In this document: positions 1 through 11,034 of the stretch, in pieces
Layout: each line of letters starts with the position of its first letter
How positions within the stretch are numbered: the stretch's first letter is position 1
Origin: Trametopsis cervina
Lineage: Eukaryota > Basidiomycota > Agaricomycetes > Polyporales > Irpicaceae
NCBI GenBank assembly: GCA_022385755.1
Contig: MU278367.1
Coordinates: 310,001 to 374,000 of the forward strand
Direction: 5' to 3'
Length of the DNA stretch: 64,000 nucleotides
The notes under the pieces: generated by a model
Seen by the model: the letters and a program-made list of their open reading frames with translations, nothing else
What the model was told of the DNA's origin: nothing
Database searches by the model: none
Translations under genes and position numbers: made by a program

Positions 1-47
1 CCCTGTTAGGCCCGCTGCAAGACGCGACTCATAGCTCCAGGTCTCTT

Positions 48-3000
48 ATGACCACACGGCATGGCCAACAAGCATCTTCTGCAAGCATCCCGGAGTCACT
101 AACCTTTTCTGACGACGGTGATGACCTTGTAGACGATCATGAAGGCGACTACTCTACGCGGTTTGATGAGCTCATGAGCGATGAAGAAGAGGGACAAGAC
201 GCGACGGAGAAGCTTGGTGGAGATGAAGACGAGGACGGGGGATTCTTTTACAGCGGTGTGGACTCTCAGCCAACAGGAACCTACCGCGACCAACTCCGTG
301 ACGTACTTGGCCCGGATGGCGAAGACGACGAGCTCGAGGAACACGAAGTCGAAACTTCACTCATCCATACGATTGAAGAGAAGGAGGTCTATGAAGCAGC
401 TATGGACGATGAGGCAAGGGTGCGTAGTCCGCGCCTTTTGTAACAACACGCGCCTTACCCAAGCCTCGCAGCCACTTGACACGACCTCTGACCAGTCAGA
501 GGGATCCTCCCCAATATCTCACAGTGGCCATATGGTCCCTCCGAAGGTGGTGGTATCTGGTCCACCGACCTCAGAGCCGAAAATGTTGAGACCTTTTCTG
601 CATCCTACAGTGTCGAGACTACGATCCATCACGCCGCAGGCTTCCAGGTCTCCTTCCGTTGGTAGCGTAGGGACTGTGAACAGCCACCTGGAACTATCTA
701 CCCCAACCTCACATTTCTCTGCTTTGTCACCTGCATCTTCCCAATCCGACCTCCCCCACGCCCGCACTCAACAAGCAAACCAAAATACACCGGAGGAACG
801 CGAAGTATTCCGTTGGTCGCAGCTGCGCAGCATTAGTGATCTGATCTACGGCAAGCAAGCTCAGAAGGCGGCAGCAGTCCTTGGCACGCCAATAACTGGT
901 TCGCCTACTGTTCTTGCTGCGAACGGCTTGATTTGCATCGGGACAGACCAAGGGCTGATATTAGTATTTGACTTCAAGCAAAACCTGAAGTGTGTTTGTG
1001 CTCCACCGGGTAGGTACTGCGGCTACGACGGACGATATATGTGTATTCACGTCACTACTCGTAGACCGTTCTGTCGGCGCGGTCACCGCCCTTGCACTAT
1101 CCTATGACCATACCTTCGTTGCCTCAGGTCACTCGTCAGGGCATATCCAATTATTTGACGTCGAGAATCCGAAGACTCCGGCTCGTTTTGTCCCACCTAC
1201 GACACTTGCAGAGGTAGCGTCCGGCAGGGAGGAGGGCCACCTGGTCGGATCCAGAATTGTCAGCGTGGGCTTCATCGCTGGTCGCCACACTGCGCTTGTA
1301 TCAGCGGACGATTCTGGCCTTGCCTTCTATCACAGTTTGGGCAAGGTTCTGTTCGTTGACGCTACGGACACGCTTCGTATACTTGGTAAATACCCGGACG
1401 AGGACCCGCGAGAACCATCGGACGAGTCACCTATGCCAGGTCTTGCTGCAATCCATCCATTCCGACGTCGGAAGATGCGTAAGGCACATACGATCCTGTC
1501 CATGGCTCCCCTTCCTCTTGGACCATCACCGCATTCCACTGATGCCTACCAGTTGATTGCACTGCTCACACCAGCAAAGCTGGTTATGGTTGGACTGAAG
1601 CCTAGTCCTAAGACATGGTATAGGGCTCATCGCGAGGCTGACGATCAACATGGGCCCAAGTCTCGATTCAAAGGCGTTCTTGCTTGGTTCCCGAGCATTC
1701 CGTCCGGAACCACGGTCCAGCCGGCTCAACCGCCAAATGGCAAAGCCAGAACATCTCAACCAGAAGGGATGCTCCCCATGCTTGTCTATGGCTGGGGCGA
1801 CGCTCTTCATCTCTTACGTGTGTCTGAGTCCAAGACTACGCAAGAAGTCAAGAATCCGAAGACGGGCAAGGTTAATCGCGTAGAAGTCGGACGCATTGTC
1901 ATCCAAGAAGCAGGAAAGTGGACTGTAGGCGGTGACGTCCTCGCGCTTCAGTGGTTGAACGTCAATGTGGGTTCGTTCGACTTGCTTTCTGTTCTCGTTT
2001 GCAAGTCATCTTATATTAACCTTGCAGCAAATTCTTGTGCTCACGCCGGTTACCTTGGAAGTATACGACATTCATACCTTTCGAATGGTTGAACATGTAC
2101 TGTTCGACGCCTGGACATTAACCTCTCCCCTACTCGCGCATACCACAAATGGCTCTATCTCGTATACAGACGCTGTCACTGAGGTTTCACATAGCGTGCG
2201 CATCTATAAGGGCAAGATCTTCCTTATGGTACGTCACACTTGATTTAGCGTTGGCAACATCTCATCATGTTCTTCAGGGTCAACACGAAGTACTGGTTGG
2301 CACGCTGCTAACTTGGGCTGACCGAATATTGTCATTCGTCGAGAATGGCGACTTCTTGAGCGCGATCGAACTCACGCGGTCCTATTATCTGGGGGAAGCG
2401 CCTGGGAATCGCAATGGTCTCCCTGAAAAACCAGAAGAGCTACGGGAGGTCGTCGGCGAGAAAATGCGAGAACTCATGGTGGCTTCCGCGCGTTACGCGT
2501 TTTCAGAAGACCGAATGACCGACAGCACGCACGTGACGGCAGATGGCAGGGGTGTAGATCGTACCTCCTTATTCGAAGGCCTGGTCTTTACAAGTGCGCG
2601 GGCGTGCCTGGCGTTGGACGACTTCGACTTCTTATTCGAAGATCTCTATTCATACTTCGACGATTTCGGCATATCGAGGATATTCCTGGAGCAACTGGAA
2701 CCGTTTGTACTCGACGGTAAAATCCACTACGTTCCTCCCAGGATTACGCAGAAAATCGTCGCTCTTCACGAGGACAACAATAGGCCCGATTTAGCTGAAC
2801 GACTCATCTGGCACATTGACCCAGACTGTTTAGATATCAATCAGGCGATCACATTGTGTCAACACTACCGACTATATGACGCCCTGATATACGTGTACAC
2901 ACGCGCGCTGAACGACTACGTCTCGCCAGTCGTTGAACTCTTCACTCTCATACGAAACGTCCAACGCTACAGACGGGCACGCATGGAAACCTCGCATACG

Positions 3001-4983
3001 TCCGAGCGGGTAGGCAACGAATCCGCTATCGAGACCGTTGCGATAAACGCCTACAAGATCTTCCCTTATCTTGCAAATGTCCTTACGGGCCTCACATATC
3101 CCAGTGAAGAGCCGCTTTCCGAGGATGAAGCGCTGAGAGCCAAGGACGACGTGTACACCTTTTTATTCTTTGGCAGATCAAGTGTGTGGCCTGCGGGACA
3201 AGATGGGAAACTGGTCTTGACGTCCGACGAAGAGAATGGCGTCGAACCGACTTATCCTTATGCACGGCTCCTTCTCCGCTTCGACGCAGAAGCATTCCTC
3301 CACACTCTAGACCAGACATTCGAGGATCACTATCTCAACGACGAAGAACATGGTATGAGTCGTCTGGTCATCGTGAAGATATTATTGGAGATTTTGTCAA
3401 CGCCGGATCTTCCGCAACCTGACAAGACATTCATCAATATTTTTATCGCTCGCAACGTCCCTAAGTACCCTCAGTTCATAAAGATGGCGCCCAGTGCGCT
3501 TCACAACATCTTGATCGGCCTCGCAGAGGACGAAGATCCTTCGACTCGCGAGGATCGCCAACTGGCCGCTGAGTTCCTACTTTCAGCTTACACTCCTCAT
3601 GAAGGCGATCGAATCCTCAGCTTGTTCAGAGAAGCTGGTTTCTGGCGCATCCTTCGTACCTGGCATCGTCATGATCGTCAATGGGCACCTTTGATCGCCG
3701 CATATATCCACGACACAGACCTGGGGTCCATGGAGCTCTTCAATTCATTGGATGACGTTCTCAGTACTGCGCGCCGCAGTAACCATGGCTCGCTGCAACT
3801 GGATGTCCTTGATACCGTTAGTGACTCCCTTCCCTCGCTACTTCACGCAAGCATTGCCAGTACAGCGTCCCTTGTCAACAAACATGCATCAGCATTGCAC
3901 GACGACGTATGGCACCTCCTACAGGCGCGTTCTACCGATGATCAGCTAGTCTACCTTCGGGAACTGCTGGGCTCGCCGTTAGCCTTTGACGAAGGGGACC
4001 CATATATCCACTACAACCGACCAGGGCCTTCAGATAGAGTACCCCCATCTCTACGTCAAACATACATCTCTCTTTTATGCCAGCTCCAACCTCACTTGAT
4101 AACCACCGAACTCCAATATTTCTCTCCCGAACTTCTTGACTGGAAACAAGTGACAGAAACTTGTGAAGATCACAAGGCGTTCGATGCTGTAGTCTGGGCG
4201 CTCGACTGGCGAGGCGATACACGTGCTGCTTTACAGAAAACGGATTTATTCATCAGCCGACTTGCGTCTGACCTAGCAAGTCTCTTATTGAATCCCAATG
4301 AACAGAATACCGAGTCGTCTATCGATCGATCGCTTTCAAAGATGGACAATCTCAAAAGGACGGCGGTGGATGTATGTTTGCGACGGTCCAAGCAGAACGT
4401 ACAAGAGGGTGGTATTCCGATCGAAGAGATCTGGTTCCAGCTCCTCAGCAGTCAGATCAGCTGTGTCCATACAGTTTCTGCTATCGTTCCGTCAAATGAA
4501 GGAACAACTCCGACATCGGAACGCGTCATGAATGCGCTGCGGCTATCGATTCAAGAGACGTTCTCTGCGCTCATGTCGGCCAGCTCGTCGAAAGTGGTCT
4601 CTTTCCCTCGCCTCTTCAAACGACTCATCGACGCGGGCCACACGAACCGGGTGTCAAAGGGCACACAATACAATGAGTTCAGGACAATCTTGACGGGTAT
4701 GCTGGAGTCATATCGCTCGGACGGGGAGATGCTGGTGATCACCAAGCATCTCATGGCCCGAGACCTCTTCGTATCCGTTGAAGGGCTTGCAAAGGCTCGC
4801 GCGCGTGGATGGGCTCCCACACGGGGTGTGTGTTCGATGTGCAGGGAGCGACTTTATAATGTCGAAAAGCCGCAGCCATCAGAGGACGAAGAGGCGCAGA
4901 CTGCGGAAATCGTTGTGTCACGGACAGGAGCTATATACCATAGGGGCTGCTTCGAAGCAGAGGATACACCAAGCACTATCTAG
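48..4983 (+). CDS. VPS8: Vacuolar protein sorting-associated protein 8 (CORVET subunit)
   Basis: Five exons (48-419, 472-1009, 1065-1966, 2028-2228, 2278-4983) join in phase to give 1572 aa. Vps8 is a CORVET subunit that binds Rab5 and tethers early endosomes for traffic to the vacuole. Seen here: an acidic, disordered N-terminus; a beta-propeller-like region from about residue 260 with WD-type signatures such as SADDSGLAFYHS; a long helical solenoid filling the last exon; and a C-terminal zinc-binding stretch (C1523-x2-C1526 ... H1559-x2-C1562). Yeast and human proteins are about 1270 and 1430 aa, so this one is somewhat long. The frame stays open upstream of the chosen ATG to the window edge, and a possible acceptor AG lies at 8-9, so the true start may be outside the window. 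Identity is firm; the 5' end is not. Confidence 0.93.
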
Positions 4984-5411
4984 TAATGTATGATGCGTAC
5001 GTATAATGTTATCCCATTCATAATGAACACATTTTCTTCATACCGAGGCCGAATGGAAACATTAGGTAAGACTTTCCACTAGCACACAGGATCGCCGCTG
5101 ACCGCAATCTCCAGAATTGTCTAAAGAACAATACGACTGTTTGTTAAGTGTACGCTCGGAAGATATTGAAGGTCTGTGCTGCGTTGCTACCGATCACTGA
5201 TGACCGTGACACACGGTAGGTCTGCTCACAAGCCCTCACGTCGTTCTCACTCATGGACACGTCTAGATGTGCAAATTCTGAGTCATTTAAAAACAATACA
5301 AGATAGGGCCCTAGCTGAAGGCCCCTAAAACTACTTCGTGTGAGTCTCTGAGACACTCAACCACTGTCCAGACCATAACGACCGTCCTTGAACAATAATG
5401 TAAGATCTCCA
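4984..5411. other. Intergenic, no gene seen
   Basis: This stretch holds the 3' flank of VPS8 and the upstream region of the first orphan gene. Only short overlapping reading frames without family resemblance are present. Confidence 0.6.
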
Positions 5412-5484
5412 TATTCGACAGAAATGCCCCTTTTGTGGCGCTTGTACCTCATCGGCCATTTGTTTCCTCATGCTTCGTCTTACC

Positions 5485-5490
5485 TATATA
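5485..5490 (+). promoter_or_regulatory. TATA box of first orphan gene
   Basis: TATATA lies 59 nt before the chosen ATG and is conserved at the same spacing in the paralogous copy. It also argues against the upstream in-frame ATG at 5412, because the same position is ACG in the other copy. Confidence 0.6.
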
Positions 5491-5543
5491 ACCTCGATAT
5501 CAACTCCCATCCACGCCAGTTATACAGAACACATCTATCCCCC

Positions 5544-6684
5544 ATGACAGAATCTGGACCGTTGCACGAAGGCAAGGGCCACGCTCCCGGTCTGGAACCG
5601 AAGGTACCTACAGGGGAGGAGGTACTCGCTTTCCCGCAACGCGACGACCGACCGCGGCCCTATTACTACACTCCACCGTTGTGGTCTGTACGCAACCTCT
5701 GGACGATCCTCCGAACTCGGAATCTCCCAGGGGAACCCCATTCGGGTCATAAACCAGACTGCTGCTACGACAAGAGATTGATCCCGAAATGGAGTGTCCT
5801 CTACGACGCACTGGTAAATCGGAGGTTTCTATTCATGGACACCCCAGAGAAGAACTTTAGAAACCGACGGCCATTTTGGGGCCCAAAAGAGGAGTGAGTC
5901 GTTAAAAGAAGCATTATTTCATTGCTTACTGACCAGCCCTTTTGCCTTCTGTCCCCGATAGTGACGTGGATGCGCGGTTTGCAGGATATGGATACAACCC
6001 ACGATGTACATGCAAAATACCAGCAAAATTCGACTGGTATGACGATACTCCCTACCCGCTGCGTAGAAGTTCGGGAAAGCGCATAATGCTTGGGTATGTA
6101 CGGGAGAGATTCGACATGCAGAATATAGAGGTGAGTCGCCATTCTACCGTGATTCGTCTGCATATGAACGTAACGGATGTGTTGACTGCGTGTCGATTCT
6201 CAGGTTTTGGATTTGTCCTCTGATCCTGCACATCGTTCCTCTGCTCCTCCGCCTCATTTGTTCTACGGCAAGGACGAAGGGGTGCTGTCCGAAAAAGAGG
6301 TGCATCGTTTACTGAATAATAGAATCCATCACAAGTGCCTCTACTTCCTCGGTAAGCAGATCTTCGTTTCCACAAGCATAAATCAAGAAGCTCACGGACT
6401 GGGCAGAGTACCCTTCGCCGGGGGTTGTGTGGCTCCGCCACTGGCAGCCGCTGTTTTCCCCCTTTCTAAATTTCGCGGTACCAGCATACAATATCACCTA
6501 TCTGCTCTTGGTGCTAGGGATCTTCTGTCTCTACATGTATTTAGGTGCTATGCTTCTCCTCTTCGGCCAGAGTTTCCCATCCCTGGGATGGTACTCCGTC
6601 CGCCTGTGGCCCTCGAAGAGTGAACTCTGCATTATGACTGACCGCATGCTACGCTTTGTCGCCACACAGGAACAAGCTATGTAA
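5544..6684 (+). CDS. Orphan membrane protein, copy A
   Basis: Four exons (5544-5893, 5962-6130, 6204-6351, 6407-6684) give 314 aa. I do not recognise the family. The N-terminal part holds a conserved block shared with copy B: RPRPYYYTPPLWSV, then an LRTRNLPGEP stretch, then KPDCCYDKRLIPKW. Next comes a Cys-containing segment (PRCTCKIP). One strong hydrophobic helix at about residues 251-275 is preceded by RHW and followed by a GQSFPSLGW motif. This suggests a protein with a soluble N-terminal region and a C-terminal anchor. All intron positions match copy B. The coding frame is intact, so this copy may be functional. No function can be assigned. The start is set by the conserved TATA box and by alignment with copy B. 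Confidence 0.75.
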
Positions 6685-6928
6685 ACGATGTTCATCTGAA
6701 CACCGCCGCAATGTAGTACTCTTTACTTTACGACCACAACCTCTTGTATCCCTTCGTCCACTCAGAAAATAGAACGTATGATTTCCAGAGAGGTTGTGTC
6801 GTGTTCGGCTCGACGACGTTTTGTCTTACGAGGCTGGCTTACAGGCCAACTTACGGTAAATTTGAGACTCCCTAGTGTTTGCCAGTTATTTACGTAAAAT
6901 TTCTCATCAATGCAGCAATGTTCCACAT

Positions 6929-7340
6929 ATGTGCATCTTGCTCACTCCTCCCTGAACCGGCGCCTCAGGCCTCATCCTGATCCACCACCATACAGTACGC
7001 AGCCTCGCTCGCAGAGTCCCCGTCATCCTCTGAAACATGCTGCGGCACTGGACTTGCGGAGATTCGGGACACATCCGTCGCCCCCTGCGCTTTTACCGCC
7101 CTCCAATCTCGCCCTAACATCAACGAAAGGCTACCTTGCCTCGGGTGCACTGACGAACGGCTCCAGCCTCTCGCGCTGCACGCCGTTCCTATAAAAATCA
7201 TAAGGCAGCCAGTTAGACATGCTGACAACGACGCCGCCCATGCGCCAGAACCAGGAGAGGACGTCGGTTAGGAGCGTCGCGCTCGAGACGTCGCGAAGCT
7301 GTATTTCGTCGAATACGAGGAGCCAGTTTAAGAACTCCGT
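6929..7340 (-). pseudogene. AFG1 fragment (decayed duplicate)
   Basis: On the minus strand, 7340 to about 7135 encodes a clear match to the AFG1 Walker B region (LLVFDEIQLRDVSS, then FWRMGGVVVSMSNWLP and RNGVQRERLEPFV). The match then shifts frame to GRDWRAVKAQG and jumps straight to the C-terminal segment ending VSEDDGDSASEAAY. Compared with the intact gene at 8774-11034 it lacks the P-loop and the 5' exons, has lost about 870 nt internally, and has frameshifts. It is a dead by-product of the local duplication. Confidence 0.85.
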
Positions 7341-7412
7341 ATTCATGAGAAACGCCCCTTTTGTGGCGGTTGTACCTCATCGGTCATTTGTTTTCTTATG
7401 CTTCGTGTCAAC

Positions 7413-7418
7413 TATATA
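7413..7418 (+). promoter_or_regulatory. TATA box of second orphan gene
   Basis: TATATA lies 61 nt upstream of the ATG, inside a block of about 90 nt that is highly similar to the promoter of copy A. Confidence 0.6.
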
Positions 7419-7473
7419 ACATCGATATTAACTCCCATCCCCCTGTCAATTTTTCAGAACACATCTATTCCCC

Positions 7474-8638
7474 ATGACAGAATCTGAATCGTTGGTAACA
7501 GCTGTACCGTTGCACGAAAGCAACGACGACGCTCCCAATCCGCAATCGAACTCACCTACAGGGGAGGAGGCATTCGCTCTCTTGCAGCCTGACGACCGAC
7601 CGCGGCCCTATCACTACACTCCACCGCTGTGGTCTGTGAGCAACCTCTGGACGATCCTCCGAACTCGGAATCTCCCAGGGGAACCCGATTCGGGTCATAA
7701 GCCAGACTGCTGCTTCGACGATAGATTAATCCCCAAGTGGACTGTCCTCTACGATGCACTGTTAAATCTGAAGTTCCTGTTCATGGACACCCCAGAGACG
7801 AGCTTTCGGAAGGACATATACTCATTTGTGCACCCAACGTAAGTGAGTCCTTAAAGTATGATCCCATGCTTGCTGACCGCCCCTTTTTGTCTTCTGTCAT
7901 TAAAAGAGGCATATCGGTGAGGCTTGCGGGATGCGGATATAAGTGTGGATGCAGAATACCAGTAAATATTTACCGGGAAGACCACATCGAGAAAACTCCC
8001 CTCGTGAAGCCGAATTTGTTTGAACCGCATGTAAGACTTGCGCCTCTGCAGGAAAGATTCAACATGCAGAACTTAGAGGTGGGTCGTCATTCTGCCGCGA
8101 TTCGCCTGCATATGAGCATGGCGGGGGTGCTGACTGTGATTATCAGGTTTTGGATTTGTCCGCTGATACGCCTGCTTTCTTCCACGGCAAGGACAAAGGG
8201 ATGCTGTACGGAAACGAAGTGGATTATCTAGTGAGTAATAGTATCCGTCGTAAGTCCCTCTACATCATCGGTAAGCGGAAATTTGTTTCCACAAGAGTAA
8301 GCTGAGACGAGCTCACGGACTGCGCAGAGTACCCTTCGCCGGGAGTCGTGTGGCTCCGCCACTGGCAGTCTCTGTTCTCCCCCTTCATACATTTCGCGGT
8401 ACCGGCACGCAATTTCACCCATCTGCTCTTGGTGCTGTGGATCTACTTTCTCTATGTCTATGTGACTATTATGATGCTCTCTTCCGGCCAGAGTTTTCCA
8501 ACCCTGGGATGGCACTGCATCCGCCTGTGGCCGTGGCGGCATGCTCTCTGCCTCACGAAGCACCCAGAGTGGGATATCCAACGAGGTTGTGTCGTGTTCG
8601 GCTCGACGACGTTTTGTCTCGCGCAGGACAGTAGCTAG
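7474..8638 (+). CDS. Orphan membrane protein, copy B
   Basis: Four exons (7474-7838, 7907-8078, 8147-8270, 8328-8638) give 323 aa, paralogous to copy A throughout. Shared blocks are RPRPYHYTPPLWSV, LRTRNLPGEP, KPDCCFDDRLIPKW, CGYKCGCRIP, the VLDLS exon start, and the hydrophobic helix followed by GQSFPTLGW. It differs by a shorter third exon and a longer C-terminus that ends after WDIQRGCVVFGSTTF. Related DNA for that tail (for example GGTTGTGTCGTGTTCGGC near 6793) survives downstream of the stop in copy A, so copy A stops earlier than the ancestral frame. It runs tail-to-tail with AFG1, 135 nt away. The function is unknown. Confidence 0.75.
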
Positions 8639-8773
8639 ACTTTGAGTACGCAGACTGTTTACCTAGCTTTCCATAATTACAGTGATGTTCCACATCTCCC
8701 TCCGTTCATGACAGCGTGCACATGTTTCTACATCCACTAAAATACAGGGAGGGATCTTCGAGCACTTCGAAGA

Positions 8774-11034
8774 CTACGTCTCGCCGCCACCACCCTTCCT
8801 CCTCGCCCGGCGCGCCCTGTCCCTCTCACCCCAGTCCTCTCGCACACCCCACACATGCTCCTCCCTCAACCGCGGCGCCTCAGGTCTCTGCGCCAGATCC
8901 ACACGCCCCCCACCATCATACGCAGCCTCGCTCGCAAAGTCTCCATCGTCTTCATAAACAGACTGCACCGCCGGACCCGCAGAAGAGGGTCGAGACACTC
9001 CCGCCGCCGGAGTCGTGGACATCACTTCCCACTTGCGCAAAGCGTCGGGCAAGGGCCGCCACACCTCCTCGCGTCCGTACGCCCCGCTTGTCATCTCCAC
9101 GAGCCGCGAGAGCGCGCGTTTGAACGCGAATTGCTCGTCTTTGCCTGAGAAGATCGAGAGTGTCTCCAGTGCACTTTGACCCTGTGATGTTGAAGACGAG
9201 GACGAGGATTGTGGCGGAGGGGAAGGAGGAGAAGGCGCGTGCGCCATGTTGGGGGCGTCGTACGAGGACACGTTCGGTCTGTACACGTCGCGCGTCTCGC
9301 CGACCGCTTCTGCAAGCAGGACGTCTATCCCATCGCCCTTTCCTTCCTGAGCAGCCTCAGCGGCGTCGTCGGGAAAGAACAGCTCCTCAGGCCGTGCATG
9401 CGCAAGACACACGAGCCGACAACGCGCCTCGTACAGCGCGTCGATGAGCGAGATGAACCGCCGCGCCTCGTTCTTGCGCGAGAGGCGTAGTGTCGGAATG
9501 GAGGTGATCACAACGGTGTGGAACGCTGCAGCGATGGATAGATAGTCTGCAGGGCCGAGGGACTGTGGTTGGTCAGCGGTGCTGGAGCAAGCTGTAGGAG
9601 GCACGGACACGGACGTACCTCTTCGCAGAGCTGCTGGAACGTGAATTTAGAGATGCCTCCTGTGCTCCATGGCACGGTCAAGGTGCGTCCGAAGACTTGG
9701 AGCCTCTTGCTCGAAGGGCCTGTGAGAAGCACTAATCAGTATGGTAGCTGTAGCTGTAGATAGATGTGCCGTTACTTTCACCACCCTCAACGATACTCTC
9801 CACCTTCCTCTCAAACGCCTCCCTTTCACCATCATCAAACCATGTCCCCTCCCCACCCCCCTGCGCCCTCACTGCCCTCCAATCCCTTCCCCCTCCACTA
9901 ACATCAACACCCGGACACCGCACCTTCAACGCCTCCACAAACGGCTCCAACCTCTCGCGCTGCACGCCGTTTCTATACAAATCATCGGGGAGTCTATTGG
10001 ACGTGCCGACGACAACGCCGCCCATGCGCCAGAACCAGGAGAGCACGTCTGCGAGGAGAGTCGCGCTTGAGACGTCCAGCAGCTGGATCTCGTCGAATAC
10101 GAGGAGCCAGTGGCGCAGGAGGAGGCGACGTGCGACGGCGTGTGCGATCGTCGGCTGCTGATGCCCCGCGGACGTAGCAGAGTTTGTGGGCCCGCGGGTC
10201 CATTTTTTGGGGAGGGAGGCGGTGGAGACCAGCGCACGCCATTGGTTGCGGATGGTGTGCGTCCACGGTCGAACTGTCTGCGGAGGCGGGAGCGAGGAGA
10301 CCGAGGAGACGCGCATACGATGTTGCGTCTCCTCCCATACACCGCGGTACAGCTCTAGTACGAGCTCGTTGTAGTGCTTGCGCGCTTTGTAGGGCGTCGG
10401 GAGGGCGTCGTACCAGAGGTCTACGAGAAAGCTTTTGCCTGAGCCTGGTGGACCGGTGAGTAGGAGGCCCTAGTGGTTTGTGTGTTAGTTTACGGTGGCC
10501 ATTTGATGTCGGTATAATTAGGGGACGTACCTTTGGTGTGGTGAGAGCCGCGAGGTCCTCTGCGTGTGTCTTGACGCGGACGAGCGCATGATGGTTAACA
10601 TCTACTGCGCTCTCTTCCTCTGCCTTGCGAGTCCACCACGGCTCGCTGCTCGACTCGGCACCGTCGTTACTACGTGAGAGGTATTGTGAAGGCAACGCGG
10701 GCGGTGCGTAACCCTTCAATTCCCGATGTAGCCTCCTGAGCTTCAGTAGTGTCCGAACATAAAGGGGCGTGCACAACAGTCAGCTGTGGTCCGCGAAACC
10801 CACGCAAATGATCATGCGACGTACCTGCATGACCGCGCGTATCTGGCTCTCGTCGGACTGTATGCGGCCCAGTTCTACAAGCCCGCGGTATGTCTGGAGG
10901 AGGTCCTGCGACTGTAGAGCTGTGCTCTGCGCCGAGTGTTGTACTATACCGCGTCGGCCTCTTGCGGCCCATTTGAATGTCTGCGAAGAGAGCGTCGCAT
11001 TCCCATGCGAAGCTGCGTATCTCATGCTCACCAT
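8774..11034 (-). CDS. AFG1: AFG1/LACE1-type mitochondrial AAA-like ATPase
   Basis: Five exons on the minus strand (11034-10825, 10740-10531, 10469-9776, 9719-9619, 9562-8774) give about 667 aa. AFG1 proteins are mitochondrial inner-membrane ATPases that help clear or mature respiratory-chain subunits. The P-loop GPPGSGKS lies at about residues 146-153 and Walker B LLVFDE at about residue 265. The family motif SLGPADYLSIA follows the last intron. The N-terminus is rich in Arg, Ser and Thr with few acids, which fits a mitochondrial presequence. The protein is longer than yeast Afg1 (509 aa) because of disordered inserts, including a Pro/Ser run. The donor after 9776 could instead be 9782; both keep the frame. 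The ATG at 11034 was chosen because the more upstream open frame begins with GTG. Confidence 0.92.

Larger units (their letters stand above)
5412..10105. repeat. Local segmental duplication (two units)
   Basis: Unit 1 (about 5412-7340) and unit 2 (about 7350-10105) align over the promoter, the whole orphan membrane-protein gene, and the AFG1 3' half on the opposite strand. The promoter match is clear: GAAATGCCCCTTTTGTGG near 5411 versus GAAACGCCCCTTTTGTGG near 7349, followed by a shared TATA box. In unit 1 the AFG1 part is cut short and has lost an internal piece equal to about 9000-9865 of unit 2. The junction is near 7340, where AFG1 similarity stops and the promoter of the next copy begins. 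The direction of duplication is inferred from which AFG1 copy is complete. Confidence 0.8.

Noticed and set aside
5412..5543. Upstream in-frame ATG for orphan gene A
   Set aside because: It lies before the conserved TATA box, and the matching codon in copy B is ACG.
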